DNA of 64,000 nucleotides from Liopterus haemorrhoidalis (taxonomy: Eukaryota; Arthropoda; Insecta; Coleoptera; Dytiscidae): assembly GCA_963971575.1 (NCBI GenBank), contig OZ020611.1, positions 5,778,882-5,842,881 of the forward strand, written 5' to 3'. Both the position numbers and the translations under genes were made by a program. How positions within the stretch are numbered: position 1 is the first letter of the stretch; every line of letters starts with the position of its first letter. Below are positions 31,892-43,549 of this stretch, piece by piece. A model generated the notes under the pieces. It was not told the DNA's origin, searched no databases, and saw only the letters and a list, made by a program, of their open reading frames with translations.

Positions 31892-32630
31892 AATGCAAAA
31901 CCAAATATAAGATTAAACTATAAAATTGATGATTAATATCCATCTTTAAAACCCCTTCAGGACAGAGTTAAAAATCAATTCCTTAATACATTTTTATTGA
32001 TAAAAATTATTTACTTATTGTTAACTATGCAAAATCATCTTCAGGAAGATGCAAACAACTTAGAAACTGTACAAACACTAAATTCCGTATTAAGGCAACA
32101 CTTATTACCTATTGCACTATGGTTATTACCAAAAACCAGTAAGAACTTAAGAAATAATTTTTAGATATGTGGTTAGCAGCAGTAACCAGTTGCCCTGAAA
32201 GAGTTAATAATAGGTATCAAAATAATGTACAGAATCAAATATAAGTTAACAAAAAAAAAACTTATAGTTTTTGCACTTTTCTACTCTATGCAACATGAAA
32301 AGCTGTTAAAAAATTGCGCCTACTAAATTCATTTTAAATTAAGTTACCTGTTATATTTTAAAATAATTATATTTATCAACTTCATATTTATCAAAAATTT
32401 ACTTACTTGTTTATGTTATAATTGAAAACACAAAAAACACAACCTGATAACTTTTTCATAATTTTTTTGTTGTAACTGCGATAAGAATAAATAAATTTTA
32501 CTTATAAACATTTATTTTTATAAAATATTACAAAGGTACATTATTAGGCACACATCAGTCAAAAATTCACCCAAAAATATTTACAAGTACGTACACGATC
32601 ACAGTTTTAAAATTGTCCAAAAAATATTCG
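31892..32630 (-). other. 3' flank and presumed 3' UTR of mab-21
   Basis: No repeat is recognised. On the minus strand an AATAAA lies at about 32511-32516, about 115 bases after the stop codon, and could be the poly(A) signal. Confidence 0.4.
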
Positions 32631-33728
32631 CTATAATTTCTCCAAACACCTCGTATTTGTCAACATTTCTCTTGTTAATCTCCAGACTTGTTTAGCTGCA
32701 TTCTCAAGAGCACTTGGAGATTTACCTTTAAAGAGGTCTAGGTTAGGAAGAAAGTAATGTGGACACCTCCTACACTGGAGGCAAGAAATAAGCTGCAGGA
32801 AAATACCATTGATACGATCCCCAAGACAATTTTCGTCCCATTCCAACTCTCGCGGATGTTTTTCACACTCGTAGAGTAAAAGAGTTTTCATGTGGTAACC
32901 AGTTACTGGATTTCCTGGTAGATCCAGGTGTCGATCCCTTAAAGTCTTAAGGATACTCAAACACTTTTTCCTGCAGCCACCTTGAAGGAGTCTGTTCTCA
33001 GCCTCATGAAAAGATAACACCCAAGCATCACCTTCCATTGCTGATTGCTTACCCTGCAAAGCTATACATTCCTTAGACAACAAATCAAATCCTTCCGTCT
33101 TTACTTCAATAACCAGGTTCGGATGTGGCCAAGGTATCTGTGGTAAAGGCCAATGTGAAGCAGATCGTGGCCAAAGACCAGCACATTTAAAAGCAGGAGT
33201 GATTTGCACTATAAATCTTTCACGAATACGAAGTTTTACTTCTGTTGTATCCGCTATCATTTTTACGGAATCTCTATAGGAACATTTGTCACAGGCTTGG
33301 GCTACTAAAGTTTGAAACCTGGACCGCATTTTTCTGGCTGAGAGATAACCAGAAGCTGTTATAAACTCAACCCAAAGACTCATTGAACGTTTACGTCCAT
33401 CACTTAATTTTAACACTGCACAACCTGGTAAGGTACCGTCGTCCACAAAATTTAAAACACCCATCTGATTTAGATAGATCACTACTTCGAATTCTACTGG
33501 GGAGATTACTTCTAGACCATCATATCTTCCGTTGTAGTCTGTTAATGAGGAGATGAATCGGGGTTCTTGTACTTCTACTTCTTTTAAAACGTCTTGGACT
33601 ACTCTACAAACTTCATGGATTGTTTTGCTTATTTGTGCATTTCTTGTTTGGACTCGTTCGTTGTAATATTTATTCATTTGATACACCATTTTACTTTGAG
33701 CTGATAACATATCTGCTGGAACCAACAT
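32631..33728 (-). CDS. mab-21: Mab-21 family protein
   Basis: An uninterrupted 365-codon frame starts MLVPADMLSAQSKMVYQMN and ends LTNTRCLEKL. It is recognised across its full length: KEVEVQEPRFISSL, EVISPVEFEVVIYLNQMG, the long block LKLSDGRKRSMSLWVEFITA, RSRFQTLVAQACDKC, QITPAFKCAGLWPRSASHWP, GGCRKKCLSILKTLRDRH and LQLISCLQCRRCPHYFLPN. Family members are about 360 residues, have a nucleotidyltransferase-like fold related to cGAS and act in eye, neural and sensory development; enzymatic activity has not been shown for them. MLVP is the usual insect start. It lacks introns, like vertebrate MAB21L1 and MAB21L2. No lesion is visible; strong conservation against decayed neighbours shows selection. 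Confidence 0.97.
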   Translation of the reverse strand: MLVPADMLSAQSKMVYQMNKYYNERVQTRNAQISKTIHEVCRVVQDVLKEVEVQEPRFISSLTDYNGRYDGLEVISPVEFEVVIYLNQMGVLNFVDDGTLPGCAVLKLSDGRKRSMSLWVEFITASGYLSARKMRSRFQTLVAQACDKCSYRDSVKMIADTTEVKLRIRERFIVQITPAFKCAGLWPRSASHWPLPQIPWPHPNLVIEVKTEGFDLLSKECIALQGKQSAMEGDAWVLSFHEAENRLLQGGCRKKCLSILKTLRDRHLDLPGNPVTGYHMKTLLLYECEKHPRELEWDENCLGDRINGIFLQLISCLQCRRCPHYFLPNLDLFKGKSPSALENAAKQVWRLTREMLTNTRCLEKL

Positions 33729-34310
33729 TTTTGTGAAAAAATCAAATCATTTCACAAATCAATCAAATCACAAACTTAACACATCGACGTAGGTTTTGTA
33801 CAAATTTCACTTATCACTGTTATTCCGTCTTTGGAGAACTGTTTCTTGTGGATTTATACGATTTTGAGCAAAGTCTTTATTGTTGTGTAAACAAATTGGC
33901 ACTATTGGTACTATAAAACTTTTAAAAATATCCTATTCTGTTTCTATCACTGACTTTTTGTGTTATTTGTCGTAATTTTTATAAGTTAAATTTCTTGTTG
34001 TTGCGCGACTACGTCGTTATACCAACGTATGCGCATAACTGACTTGTTTTCTCAGGTGTAACGGTGAGTGTGACATAAGCCCCGCCTCCTTAACGAGGCG
34101 TTTGTTCGTAACGGCTCCGTTAGACCAATCAGAGCGTTGCTCCTTCACGCAGTCTCTGGAACGTGAGGCGAAGAATATCGCCGCCTACCAAACGAGCTGT
34201 CAGTTGTCGCGGATAATTCAGTGTTTGGTGAATGAATTATTGGATTCTGCATAGGCACGTCGCATTGTTTCGTTGGTATGTGTGTGCGTTTTGTTTTACC
34301 GCCACGTATA
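33729..34310 (-). promoter_or_regulatory. 5' region and probable promoter of mab-21
   Basis: From about 34010 to 34310 base composition becomes GC- and CpG-rich in an otherwise AT-rich window. It contains a GC box (GGAGGCGGGG on the gene strand, 34080-34089) and a CCAAT motif (GACCAATCAGAG, about 34114-34125 on the plus strand). No transposon is recognised between the gene and 34310. The transcription start cannot be placed. Confidence 0.5.
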
Positions 34311-34795
34311 GTTTTTTTTTTTTTTTTTTTTTAGGGGATTTTGTGTTGGTAATATAAATATATTGTTTTGTCAGCACTGTGGAACTTTGATATCGTATGT
34401 TCATATTCGTTTTAATTTTATATACAAGGTTTCTATATGTATAAGAAAATAATGTAATGATAAAAACTTTTATCAGATGAAAATGAAATATTAACTAGAG
34501 AATTCGAAATGAAATAATATTTTTACATATAATTGTATAAATATTTAACGAGATTTTTTAATGAGCGGATTAGCGTCGTAAAACATTTTTTTAAATTAAT
34601 GTAAAGTATTAATTGAAACCTTTTAGTACGCGGTCTAGACAGGTACATATAAATAACGATAAAAAATGTTACTAGATACCCACGAAATCCTGAATTGTAT
34701 GAAAATTTACACTTTTACTCAACTAGTTATAAGTAGAGACCGGACTGTTAAAAATCTGAAATTAAAAATAAGCGCATATCACACAATTTCTTATC
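34311..34795. other. Spacer, nothing recognised
   Basis: It begins with a T-run of about twenty bases (34312-34333) and continues AT-rich. A family-A-like phrase (CACGAAATCCTGAATTGTATG, part) near 34680 is too short to call. Confidence 0.35.
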
Positions 34796-34811
34796 ATTAT
34801 ATGCAAATTTA

Positions 34812-35060
34812 GCCAACGGAGTAGCCGAGCGCATTAAGTCGTGCGGTTTTAGACTGTTAGAAACAGGCGTGACTGGGCGGCCGGTGGTTCGAGCCTGCTT
34901 CGTTGGTGATATTATTCGGGCTAGAATAATATGTCTACATTACTCTCATTTCACAATCATTCACCCCTCATCCAGGTGTAGGAGCTCGCCCCCTGGCATC
35001 GGCGATTAGCCTCGTGGCAGAAATAAAGGCCGATGTAAAATAAATATAATAATAATAATT
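34812..35060 (+). mobile_element. tRNA-derived SINE, full length
   Basis: The 5' part folds like a long-variable-arm tRNA (Ser/Leu type): 5' GCCAACG pairs with CGTTGGT, box A is TAGCCGAGCGCATTAAG and box B GGTTCGAGCCTGC. The body contains CTCGCCCCCTGGCATCGGCG and ends in an AAT-type tail. A perfect 16-bp duplication, ATTATATGCAAATTTA, flanks it (34796-34811; 35061-35076). Related copies are at 53073 and 61948. Confidence 0.93.
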
Positions 35061-35165
35061 ATTATATGCAAATTTATTTTTGCCTTTTTGCCTATTTTAA
35101 CCCATTTAAGCCCACAATTTTTAAGGTTTTGTACTCTTTAGTGCCCGTAATTATTTTTTCTTATA

Positions 35166-36112
35166 ATAGGGGATAGGCATGATTTTTTTTTATTTTTTTA
35201 TTATATTCCTCTTGATGTATATAAACATAAAAAACAGTTTTTAATTTTTTTTTTTTTAATTTGAAGGCTTTAAAAAATCAAAAATGTATGTAGCGCGCGA
35301 AAACGACGTGTGACGTCATAATCCTTTCTAACTGACGCATGAGACTACTAGCCAATCCAGCGAACGGTTGTTTATGCAGCGAACATAGTCTGTTGTGAAT
35401 TATTTGTTTGTGTAACTTTTATAGGTTATGTAAAGGAGAGTGATTTTAATTAAAATAAAGTTTAATTCTATAAAAACAATTTATACATGTTTACCGAATT
35501 AAATTTTATATTAAAATATGGAATATCCAGGCCCCAGTACTTCGAAACATTATCGAAAATATTGTTCAGTACCGATGTGCACAATTAGTTCAACTAGAAA
35601 TCCAAAAAAACTATTTATATCATTACCTAATGGCGAAAAACAACAGAAAAGGCGAAATTTGTGGCTGAAAACTATGAGGCGAAATAAAACCGATATTTCA
35701 GAAAAAAGTAAACTTTATGTTGTGTGCATAAATGCATCAATGTTGGGTAAATTATCACTCTGAGCCCTAACAAAATCTTTATCTGCCATTTTAATAGTAA
35801 ATACGTGAAAAATTGTTTAAAAACAAATACAAAACTCTCGAACAATACAATACACACACGTGTGAAGATTATGTTGTAGCTGTCTGTATCTGTGATGTGA
35901 AAACCCTATCGTTTGACGTCATACTCAGTCGTTTCTACTCGGCAACCTTCGCCCCGTGCTCGGAATATTTCAAATTTACAATATTTTAATTAAAAAATTT
36001 GGCTATAATGTTAATTAAAATGTGATTTTTGTTTTGTTAGGTGACATAACTAACATTAACATATCAAAATAATGTAGTTTTAAGGAAATACAAATTTTAT
36101 GCGTATCCCCTA
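35166..36112 (+). mobile_element. THAP-domain element, copy 1
   Basis: The termini ATAGGGGATAGGCATGATTT and (complement) ATAGGGGATACGCATAAAAT are inverted over the first eighteen bases with about one mismatch. The copies at 43550-44672 and 57287-58357 share the body. Unlike those, this copy lacks the GACAAAATTACAC foldback insertion and so shows the empty site. The superfamily is uncertain. Confidence 0.75.
35518..35763 (+). pseudogene. THAP zinc-finger first exon
   Basis: MEYPGPSTSKHYRKYCSVPM starts the frame, followed by CT, RNPKKLFISLPNGEKQQK, NLWLKTMRRN and KLYVVC. The C-x4-C and later C-x2-H (intact as LYVCEDHF in copy 2) are the C2CH ligands of a THAP DNA-binding domain, used by P-element-type and related transposases. 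In copy 2 a GTGAGT donor follows HFN, suggesting that this is exon 1. Here the last ligands are lost by a frame change. No downstream catalytic exon is present. Confidence 0.7.
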
Positions 36113-36430
36113 TTCAGATTTTTTCACAATATGGGTAATAAATAAAATTCAAAACAGATTTTACTGTATATAAAATATAAAAATTTATTTATTTTATTAG
36201 ATTTTAGACATGGTGCGAAAACGACCATTTCGGCTGATTCTCTGTTATGATCGTTTACGACCGTTTGGGTTTAAATGGGTTAACTAATTTTTACATTTTA
36301 TTTCCTTAAATTAAACCCCGAAACACTCTTAAAATGAAAATTTTGAGTTGCTTTATAGCAGTGACCCCCCCCCTCTCCACCACTCTAAAAAGGAAGGAAA
36401 TAAAATAAAAAACACACAAACACACTAGAA

Positions 36431-37477
36431 CAGGGGTGGGGAACCCGCGGCCTTTTGAAATCTTCTTTGCGGCCTTATCTTAATTACTTTTTTTTACGTT
36501 TTCTTTTCAAATGTAAAAACCATAAATATGAATTCATACTAGTCCAGCAGAGGAAAAAACTCTCTTTGGATCGGAAATATCTAAAGAACATTACTCGCAA
36601 TTAACAAAATTATTAAATGAAGACCAATCTGCATCATCTGAAGCATTTAAGGATTACACAGCTGTTTTGTATTTATTAATTGCAGAATATGCTGAAAGGT
36701 TTTCTGATTTTGAAGAACATACTCTAGTAATGAAATTAGCCTTTGAGCCACATCTGGTTGATGTCTCAGAGGCACCCAGTGAACTACAGATGGAATTGTT
36801 GGTGCTAGGTGAAGATAACATAATAAAGTCTCTTTTTGATACAAAGAAAGATCCTGTTGATATTTGGAAAAATGCAATTGAATACCCACGTTTTCGTCAA
36901 CATGCTCATCGACTGCTTTCTTGCTTCGGAACTACTTACTATTGGGAATCAAATTTTTCATATCTTACACAAATTAAGACCCAATTAAGGACTCAAATAA
37001 CTGATATTCATTTAGAAGATCAACTTAAGTTATGTGTTACGAAGCTGCAGCCTGATATCCAATTTATTTCAAGTAAAAAACAAACCCAAAAGTCCCATTA
37101 AATTAGTTATCCGGGTCTTTAAATGGTCCTCTAATCTGATATCATATTTTTTTTTTATTGTTAAATAATCTGTCATAATTTTTATTTTTGTTGAATAATC
37201 CAAGTCATAATTGTTTTTCTTGAATGAATATACATATTGTTTAATTAAATAATTAGATGTAGGATGAATTTTAATAATATTACATTTAAATAACAATTTG
37301 ATAAATTATCATTTATTGTCCTTATTTTTATTTATTGTGCGTCTATAAAATACAGATGGGTAGGTATATATTGCATGGGGAGAACTATTCCAGGAAAGAC
37401 GGTAAATATTTTGCGGCCTTATTACTGTTTTCGAAATTAAAATTGGCCTTTCATGGTAAAAGGGTTCCTCACCCCTG
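36431..37477 (+). mobile_element. hAT element with transposase C-terminus
   Basis: The TIRs CAGGGGTGGGGAACC and GGTTCCTCACCCCTG differ at one base and are flanked by perfect CACTAGAA duplications (36423-36430; 37478-37485). The element is 1047 bp and keeps only the last part of a transposase. Confidence 0.93.
36562..37101 (+). pseudogene. hAT transposase, C-terminal part (GTF2IRD2/ZBED-like)
   Basis: The frame runs LFGSEISKEHYSQL, YAERFSDFEEH, LAFEPHLVDVSEAPSELQME (hAT: polypeptide before the dimerisation helix), then HAHRLLSCFGTTYYWESNFS, TQLRTQITDIHLEDQLKL and SKKQTQKSH. This is the dimerisation end of a hAT transposase of the type domesticated as GTF2IRD2. The BED finger, the first two catalytic residues and the start codon are missing. 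It is open throughout but truncated at the N-terminus. Confidence 0.8.
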
Positions 37478-37600
37478 CACTAGAACATTTTAAAAATATA
37501 GATCAAGACCTTTTTTTTAAGTCGTCACTTATATTTTAGAAGTGAATACCTTTTTTTTAGATTATCACTTGGAATTTAGAAGTGTGAACCTTATTCATAA

Positions 37601-38732
37601 TTTAAAAAATTGCCTCATCAATTTTGGAGCAAAAAATATGTATTTTTAGTTTAGATACTTTATATTATAGAATAATGATTTTATAAATATATAAATAAGG
37701 ATTCGAAGATATATTTATAGGTTACGTTTTTAAATAATATGAAAATCGAAATATCTTTAGTATTTATTTAATAACACTAAGTTATCATTAATATTTTGTT
37801 TTAGAATGCATAATGGTGCATAATGGTTTTGTTCCAAATTGTAAACATTACAGCTACGTTCTTAATTGCATTTTTTTTTTTTTTTTCGTTTTTTGACAGA
37901 TGAAAATAAAAACAATAATGGATAAAATGAGAACAACATATTGTTCCTTCAAACCATTATGATATGGTACACAGGGGCGTAGCAACCGGAGGTGCAAAGA
38001 GTGCGATGCACACGGGCTCATGTGCTCGAGGGGCCCACGAACCAAAGTGCCAATAGGGCCTTATTTTCATTAATACTTACCATTTTTATTTGTTTATTTT
38101 AATTTTTTTGTAATAAATATGGTAATATACAGTATTGTAAACTGTTTAATTCTTATATCTGTCTCGGTATAAAATTGCCCTGATGGGGGCAAAACGTTTC
38201 TTAACCTGTACTCGACATTCCAAACAATTCCTTAACCCTTTACCCGCATGTGCAAAGTTTTCACACATTGTCTAGGCTCGCTCGTTTGCACATTAATTTA
38301 TATTATTTCCTCTGTGCGATAAGGCCTGTTATCTGGGGGTGTCGACAGACACACACTCCGTGATATATGACCTGCAGTCCTTTTCGAAAACATTAACGAT
38401 TTTTTTACAAGAGTAATTAGTCTCGCATTAGAGATAGTAAGGTACAATTTGTTACTGTAATTGTGTTGGCAAAACAAACAAAAATTTATGGTCAGTAACT
38501 TGATAAGAAAATGTTTGAAAAATTATTTATTTGAACATTAATTGGCCCATTGATGTATCAATTGCTGGCCCAGCAGCGGTAAAGTGCAAAATAATCGCAT
38601 TAGTTGCAAGATTTATTTCTGACGGACCAGTGCTTATATTATACCCACTCTCTAGTATTTAAAATGTAGCATATGTGTACTTACCCAGTATTAAAATAAA
38701 TTAATGGTTAGGTGCAAAATAAATTCTTATTT
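37601..38732. other. Mostly unrecognised; two isolated transposon-like ends
   Basis: CAGGGGCGTAGCAACCGGAGG near 37972 and TTAACCCTTTACCCGC near 38233 resemble element termini (the second of piggyBac style), but neither has a partner. The rest is AT-rich. Confidence 0.35.
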
Positions 38733-38898
38733 GGCCATTTTCACCAACGTTGAATAAATTTATTTAACAAATAAAGTTGACAATATCGCATCGGTTTTAA
38801 ACTATTAATGAAGAAATTAACATTGCTGTCAATAGAATGATGCGATATTGTTAACTTAAGTTGTTAAATAAATTTATTCAACGATGGTAAAACTGGCC
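38733..38898. mobile_element. Foldback MITE, 166 bp
   Basis: The arms GGCCATTTTCACCAACGTTG and, inverted, GGCCAGTTTTACCATCGTTG continue with AATAAATTTATTTAAC and ACAATATCGCATC on both sides, about 75 bp each. No clear target duplication. Confidence 0.75.
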
Positions 38899-40820
38899 GA
38901 TTGTAAATTGTATTAACAGTTATAATTTATTGATTTATTTATAAATATTAAATAAATATAATTTCAGGAATAACAGGAATTAGTTTATTTAATTTATTAA
39001 TTTAATGAAGCATTTTAAGAAAATGGTTTTTTGCCATTTCGGCCAAACCAATTCCATCCTAAAGATAAGGGGTGACTAATCATTTTTGCCAATATTCGTC
39101 TTGTATTGTCTACCACATCTTTTCCCCTGACTTGAAGAGTGTCAACCTAAAGAAATCATACTTGTTAAAATAAATTCAATAGTCAAATTTTATAAGCAGA
39201 AATGCTATAAGCTGTTCACTTTTGTAAGAACAAACTAGATCTGGTTATTTGGTGATTTTTATAGTGTATTACTGACTTTTAGAAACTTGGTTATATTGTG
39301 AAAAAGGCTTTACAGTTTTGGATTATGTTTGTATTATTTTAGGTTAGTATTATATTTACAAAATATTTAAGATGTCACTATTCAAAATGAAATGTGACAA
39401 ATTATATTTTTTAAATGACATATTTATAATCTTGTAACAGATTTATTAATAATTGAAAATTTTATTACATGAAAAAACTATGATTGAACTAAACTAAAAA
39501 TTAAACAATTTAACTTGAAACAGTTATAGTACACTACGTCCTTAAATCTAACAAAACACACACAAATCACAATAAAAAACTGTATAATGCTCACAAAACA
39601 ATAACTATTCAAATACACTTCTTGACAAACTGACCACAAACACGTCTCAACTTTTACTGACTAACCCTCGAAGGGCAGCCGACTTTTCAAATTATTACAT
39701 TCAAAAAAAGTTTAGTTTTAAGTAAAAAGTATGAGTGAAGAAGAGACGATAACTGTGTAAAACAATAATTTATCGACTTTATTAGAATAAAAAAGAATAG
39801 AAAAGTTGCTTAAAAAAATTTTAAAACAAAAGTAAAATGTAACATATTAACAAAAATAAGGAGTGCTTATAAAATGCTGGTAAAGTACTTCGTATAGGAG
39901 GAGTGCGAAATACAAATGTGAAGTACATTATTAATACTGGCCTTGCACAACTTTTGGTGCCAGCAATTTACCAACAGAAAAAGCAGTTTGCCGGCATTCG
40001 GCCGATGTTTGAATGTTTGCTAGGTACGTTATGTGAATCATACTTTATAAATAATTGGCTACCGATTAATCCGTGTCAGACGATTAATCAGTAATCGGCT
40101 TATTTTATTTTTACTTAGTTGCTTATCTTATTACCCAGATAGATTCCGCCTAATCCCGAAAAAGAATGGGAACCGCAGCCAGTCCTAAATAATTTTTAAA
40201 TATTCTGTGATCCGGATTCAAACCTGGAACTACTTGAATCTACCAACTTACGTCGATTTGCAGACACATTCTTTCATTGAAAATGCTATATTCTCCTCTT
40301 AATAAAATTCTTAATTGCTCAAAATGACATTTAATTTACAATAATGGTTGTGAACTTAATAAAAATGTAATTTCATAAATACGCCAAAAAACATTAATGA
40401 CACCGAAGTGTACTAGAGCTTAAAATTGTGTTCGTGGCCGGCTGTATCTTTGTGCTCTTTGTTTTATTAATCAATTAAATTTTATTATTGAGAGATTTAC
40501 GTGGCTGAGTCGAAAACAGGGCCCCCCTCAGAGACAGGCGGCCGCCGGACCCCTTCCACGCGATATTAGACAATAATTAATCGATCGAACACGAACTTCA
40601 CCGCTAACTCTCGCTATCGCTGTATCGCTGTATCGCTCGCTCTTCACCGACAACATCAAAAGTAAATATATATTTACTTCTCATCAGTTTTATTTCAATG
40701 CAAGATACATGTTTTTTTAATTTTTTTAAATTTAAATAAATGGATGAATGGTTTAAACTAATAGCTATAGAAGATGAGTTCCTTAAAGAACCACTTTCAT
40801 AATGAATTTGTAATTTTTTG
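38899..40820. other. Unrecognised apart from one short repeat
   Basis: Repeat X occurs at about 39205-39290. A GC-rich patch (40515-40562) and ATCGCTGTATCGCTGTATCG near 40617 were noted. A 63-codon frame at 39903 has no recognisable motif. Confidence 0.35.
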
Positions 40821-41010
40821 TGACTGTAAAAGCGTCATCCAAAATTTAAAGTGGCCAGGATTTGAGAAAAAGAACTATTCGCTAATTTATGAGCAGCGGT
40901 ATAGTTATGAAAATATGCTGAATTAAAGGCCATTCAGATTTTGAGTTCAACATCGAAGTCGATCTTTTAGCCAAAGAAGCAGCTGTAAATGGCTCCCTGT
41001 TAAATATTCC
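40821..41010 (+). pseudogene. LINE RNase H remnant
   Basis: CDCKSVIQNLKWPGFEKK and, after a frame break, GHSDFEFNIEVDLLAKEAA resemble the end of an RNase H domain (GH-x2-x2-GNE-x-AD-x-LAKEA). It is short and decayed. Confidence 0.5.
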
Positions 41011-41144
41011 TCAAAACCAGCGTTTCCCAACCTGTGATACGCGTACCACTGGTGGTACGCGAGTTGCTGGTTAGTGGTACACGAAAAATAATCAATAATG
41101 GAGGACATAAAAAATAAAAAATTTGACACTTCAGAACAGCTCGA

Positions 41145-43230
41145 AAACAGTGCATTCCCCACCGCATGGAAACGACTGATACTTGAGGATCTGCAAAAAT
41201 ATGGACTCGATGGCCACATAATGAAATTCATCCAAAACTTTTTGGAAAATAAAAAATTCAAAGTACGCACGAACAATATACTATCTGAACAAAAAAACCA
41301 AGAAAACGGGATACCGCAAGGATCAGTCATCAGTGCAACACTTTTCCTCATATGTATGAACCAAATCGACCACAATATACGCCCACCTGTCAAAATCTTA
41401 CTTTATGCCGACGACCTAGTCATATATTGTAAAGGCAAAAACATAAGTAACACAAAACACTTATTGCAAGACGCCATAACAGCCCTACAAGAATGGACCA
41501 AGCTAACCGGATTTCAATTTTCAACAGAAAAAACGATAGGCATAAATTTCAGCAAACAAAACAACCCCACCAATCCTTCTCTACTCTTAAATAATAAAAC
41601 AATTAACTTCGGCAATAAAATAAAATTTCTAGGAGCAACTATAGACAGTAAACTGACATGGAAGTACCACATCAAAAAACTCAAAACAGATTGTATGAAA
41701 AGACTTAACCTATTAAAAGCAGTGGGGCACTACACCTGGGGATCAGACAAACACACCATTTTAAAAATGTACAGAACGCTCATTCGCTCCAAAATAGACT
41801 ATAGCTGCATAGCCTACGCAACAGCGAAGAAAAGCCTTCTCAAAATTCTGGATCCAATTCACAACCAAGCTCTCAGAATTGCTACCGGAGCCTTTCGAAC
41901 CAGCCCTATACCTAGCATACTCAACGAAGCTGGAGAACCTTCCCTAGAAGAAAGAAGAGAAAAACTATTGCTGTCCTACATAGCATCACTTGCAAGCAAA
42001 CCGCACAACCCCACATACGGACACATCTTCGAGACTAACACCAACGAACACATTAAAATAAAAAATAATACTCCCATACAAAAAAACATCAACGATATCC
42101 TCAACAAACTTAACTTCCAAATCCCGCTAATCCAAACTCAGACATATCACAAAACCCCCCCTTGGCTTATCAACAATCAAGAAACAGATCTACAGCTCAA
42201 CAATTTTAAGAAATCAACCACACCAGTCCAACTTTATCAAGATACATTTCAAGAAATCAAACACAAATATCACGACTACCAATTTCACTACACTGATGCG
42301 TCAAAAACACAAGAAACTTGCAAAATAGCAATAGTCTCAAATACAACTCACACCTACCAACTACCCACCACAACAAACATCCATCAAGCTGAAGCAGAAG
42401 CCATCCACAAATGTCTTGAACTTGCAAGTAACACAGAAGACTCAGCTATAGCTATATGCACAGACTCCATAAGTAGTCTAATTGCAGTCCAAAACAACTA
42501 CAGTAAAGACCACTCGATCCAAAAAATACAAGAAAAAGCTCATTTAATGAAGACAGCTCAAAACAAACGCGTCCTCTTCGTTTGGGTCCCGGGACATGTC
42601 GGAATACAAGGGAACGAGCAAGCCAACGCAGCAGCCAGAGAAAGCAACACGCCAGCAGAGAACACCATCAACACTCTCCCCACTGTAACATACATACGAC
42701 AAACCTTAAATAAACACTACTACCAAACTAGACTCACAACATGGCTAACGACAACAAACAATAAACTTAGACGAATCAAACCCGACATTAAAGAATGGTA
42801 TTCTGGAAACAATAGACGAGAACAAGTTATTATGACAAGACTACGAATCGGACATACTAAACTGACACACGGATACTTAATGGCCAGACTCGACAAAAGC
42901 TACTGCGAGAAATGTAATGCACTTATAACAGTTGAACATTTTCTAATAGAATGCCAACTGTTCCAACTGCAACGCACCAAACACAATTTACCACCAGACT
43001 TAACACAATCACTTCAACCAAACATGACAAAAAATATCATCGCATTTCTTAACGAGACAACACTGACAAATCATATATAAACTGTAAAACACCATAACAA
43101 ATGTATATGTATATAACAAATGTATATAACACTGTAATAACTCCATACCTGTAATTACATAGACACTAATGGCCTAGAAGTCGAAGTGTCTCTAAATAAA
43201 TAAATAAAAAAAAAAAAAAAAAAAAAAAAA
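41145..43230 (+). mobile_element. 5'-truncated LINE with RNase H (I-superfamily-like)
   Basis: It is flanked by a 12-bp duplication, AGAACAGCTCGA (41133-41144; 43231-43242), and ends in AATAAATAAATAAA plus a long A-run. The 5' end is truncated within the reverse transcriptase. The frame is still open, so the insertion is fairly recent. Confidence 0.93.
41146..43080 (+). CDS. LINE ORF2 fragment: reverse transcriptase, RNase H, Cys/His motif
   Basis: The open frame (in phase with host codons upstream from 41098) encodes the second half of a non-LTR polymerase. Counting from that ATG: GIPQGSV at 71-77, YADD catalytic box at 103-106, thumb with FLGATIDSKLTW. RNase H follows with D400 (YTDAS), E432 or E434, and D456 (CTDSIS). 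The usual last Asp in GNE-x-AD is Asn (GNEQAN, about 510), so RNase H may be impaired. The C-terminal CEKC...H...C motif fits I/R1/Loa-like LINEs. Endonuclease and ORF1 are absent through truncation. Confidence 0.9.
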   Translation, partial: NSAFPTAWKRLILEDLQKYGLDGHIMKFIQNFLENKKFKVRTNNILSEQKNQENGIPQGSVISATLFLICMNQIDHNIRPPVKILLYADDLVIYCKGKNISNTKHLLQDAITALQEWTKLTGFQFSTEKTIGINFSKQNNPTNPSLLLNNKTINFGNKIKFLGATIDSKLTWKYHIKKLKTDCMKRLNLLKAVGHYTWGSDKHTILKMYRTLIRSKIDYSCIAYATAKKSLLKILDPIHNQALRIATGAFRTSPIPSILNEAGEPSLEERREKLLLSYIASLASKPHNPTYGHIFETNTNEHIKIKNNTPIQKNINDILNKLNFQIPLIQTQTYHKTPPWLINNQETDLQLNNFKKSTTPVQLYQDTFQEIKHKYHDYQFHYTDASKTQETCKIAIVSNTTHTYQLPTTTNIHQAEAEAIHKCLELASNTEDSAIAICTDSISSLIAVQNNYSKDHSIQKIQEKAHLMKTAQNKRVLFVWVPGHVGIQGNEQANAAARESNTPAENTINTLPTVTYIRQTLNKHYYQTRLTTWLTTTNNKLRRIKPDIKEWYSGNNRREQVIMTRLRIGHTKLTHGYLMARLDKSYCEKCNALITVEHFLIECQLFQLQRTKHNLPPDLTQSLQPNMTKNIIAFLNETTLTNHI

Positions 43231-43549
43231 AGAACAGCTCGATAACGATTTTTAATGTTAATGATAAAATTGAAAGTATGATTAAGAAATTGGATTTTTG
43301 GAAACAGAGTATCGCAAACAATCAACTGGAAGTATTCGAAACTCTACATATTTTTTTGTTTGAAAATAAAGTCTCAATAGATATACAAGAAAATATAATA
43401 GCACATTTAACAGGATTAAAATTGTCTTTCATGGAGTATTTTCCAAAACCCGAAAATACAAATGATAATTGGATTTCAAACCCCTTCTATGAAGAAAATT
43501 TAGAAAAAGCTACATCATTATCAGTAAAAGATAAAGAAAATTTAATACA

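Larger units (their letters stand above)
35101..36279. mobile_element. piggyBac-type non-autonomous element hosting a THAP element
   Basis: The ends CCCATTTAAGCCCA and TGGGTTTAAATGGG are inverted with one mismatch and are flanked by TTAA (35097-35100; 36280-36283), the piggyBac target. Almost all of its length is the nested THAP element, so the original was only about 230 bp. Confidence 0.8.
36358..37600 (+). repeat. Family C copy interrupted by a hAT element
   Basis: The pieces 36358-36430 (C-run, GGAAGGAAATAAAATAAA, ACACACTAGAA) and 37486-37600 (AAGACCTTTTTTTTAAGTCGTCACTT, part, then AGAAGTGAATACC) are continuous apart from the hAT element with its CACTAGAA duplication. Confidence 0.55.

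Noticed and set aside
38230..38260. TTAACCCTTTACCCGC as a piggyBac end
   Set aside because: No inverted partner followed by TTAA was found within several kilobases.
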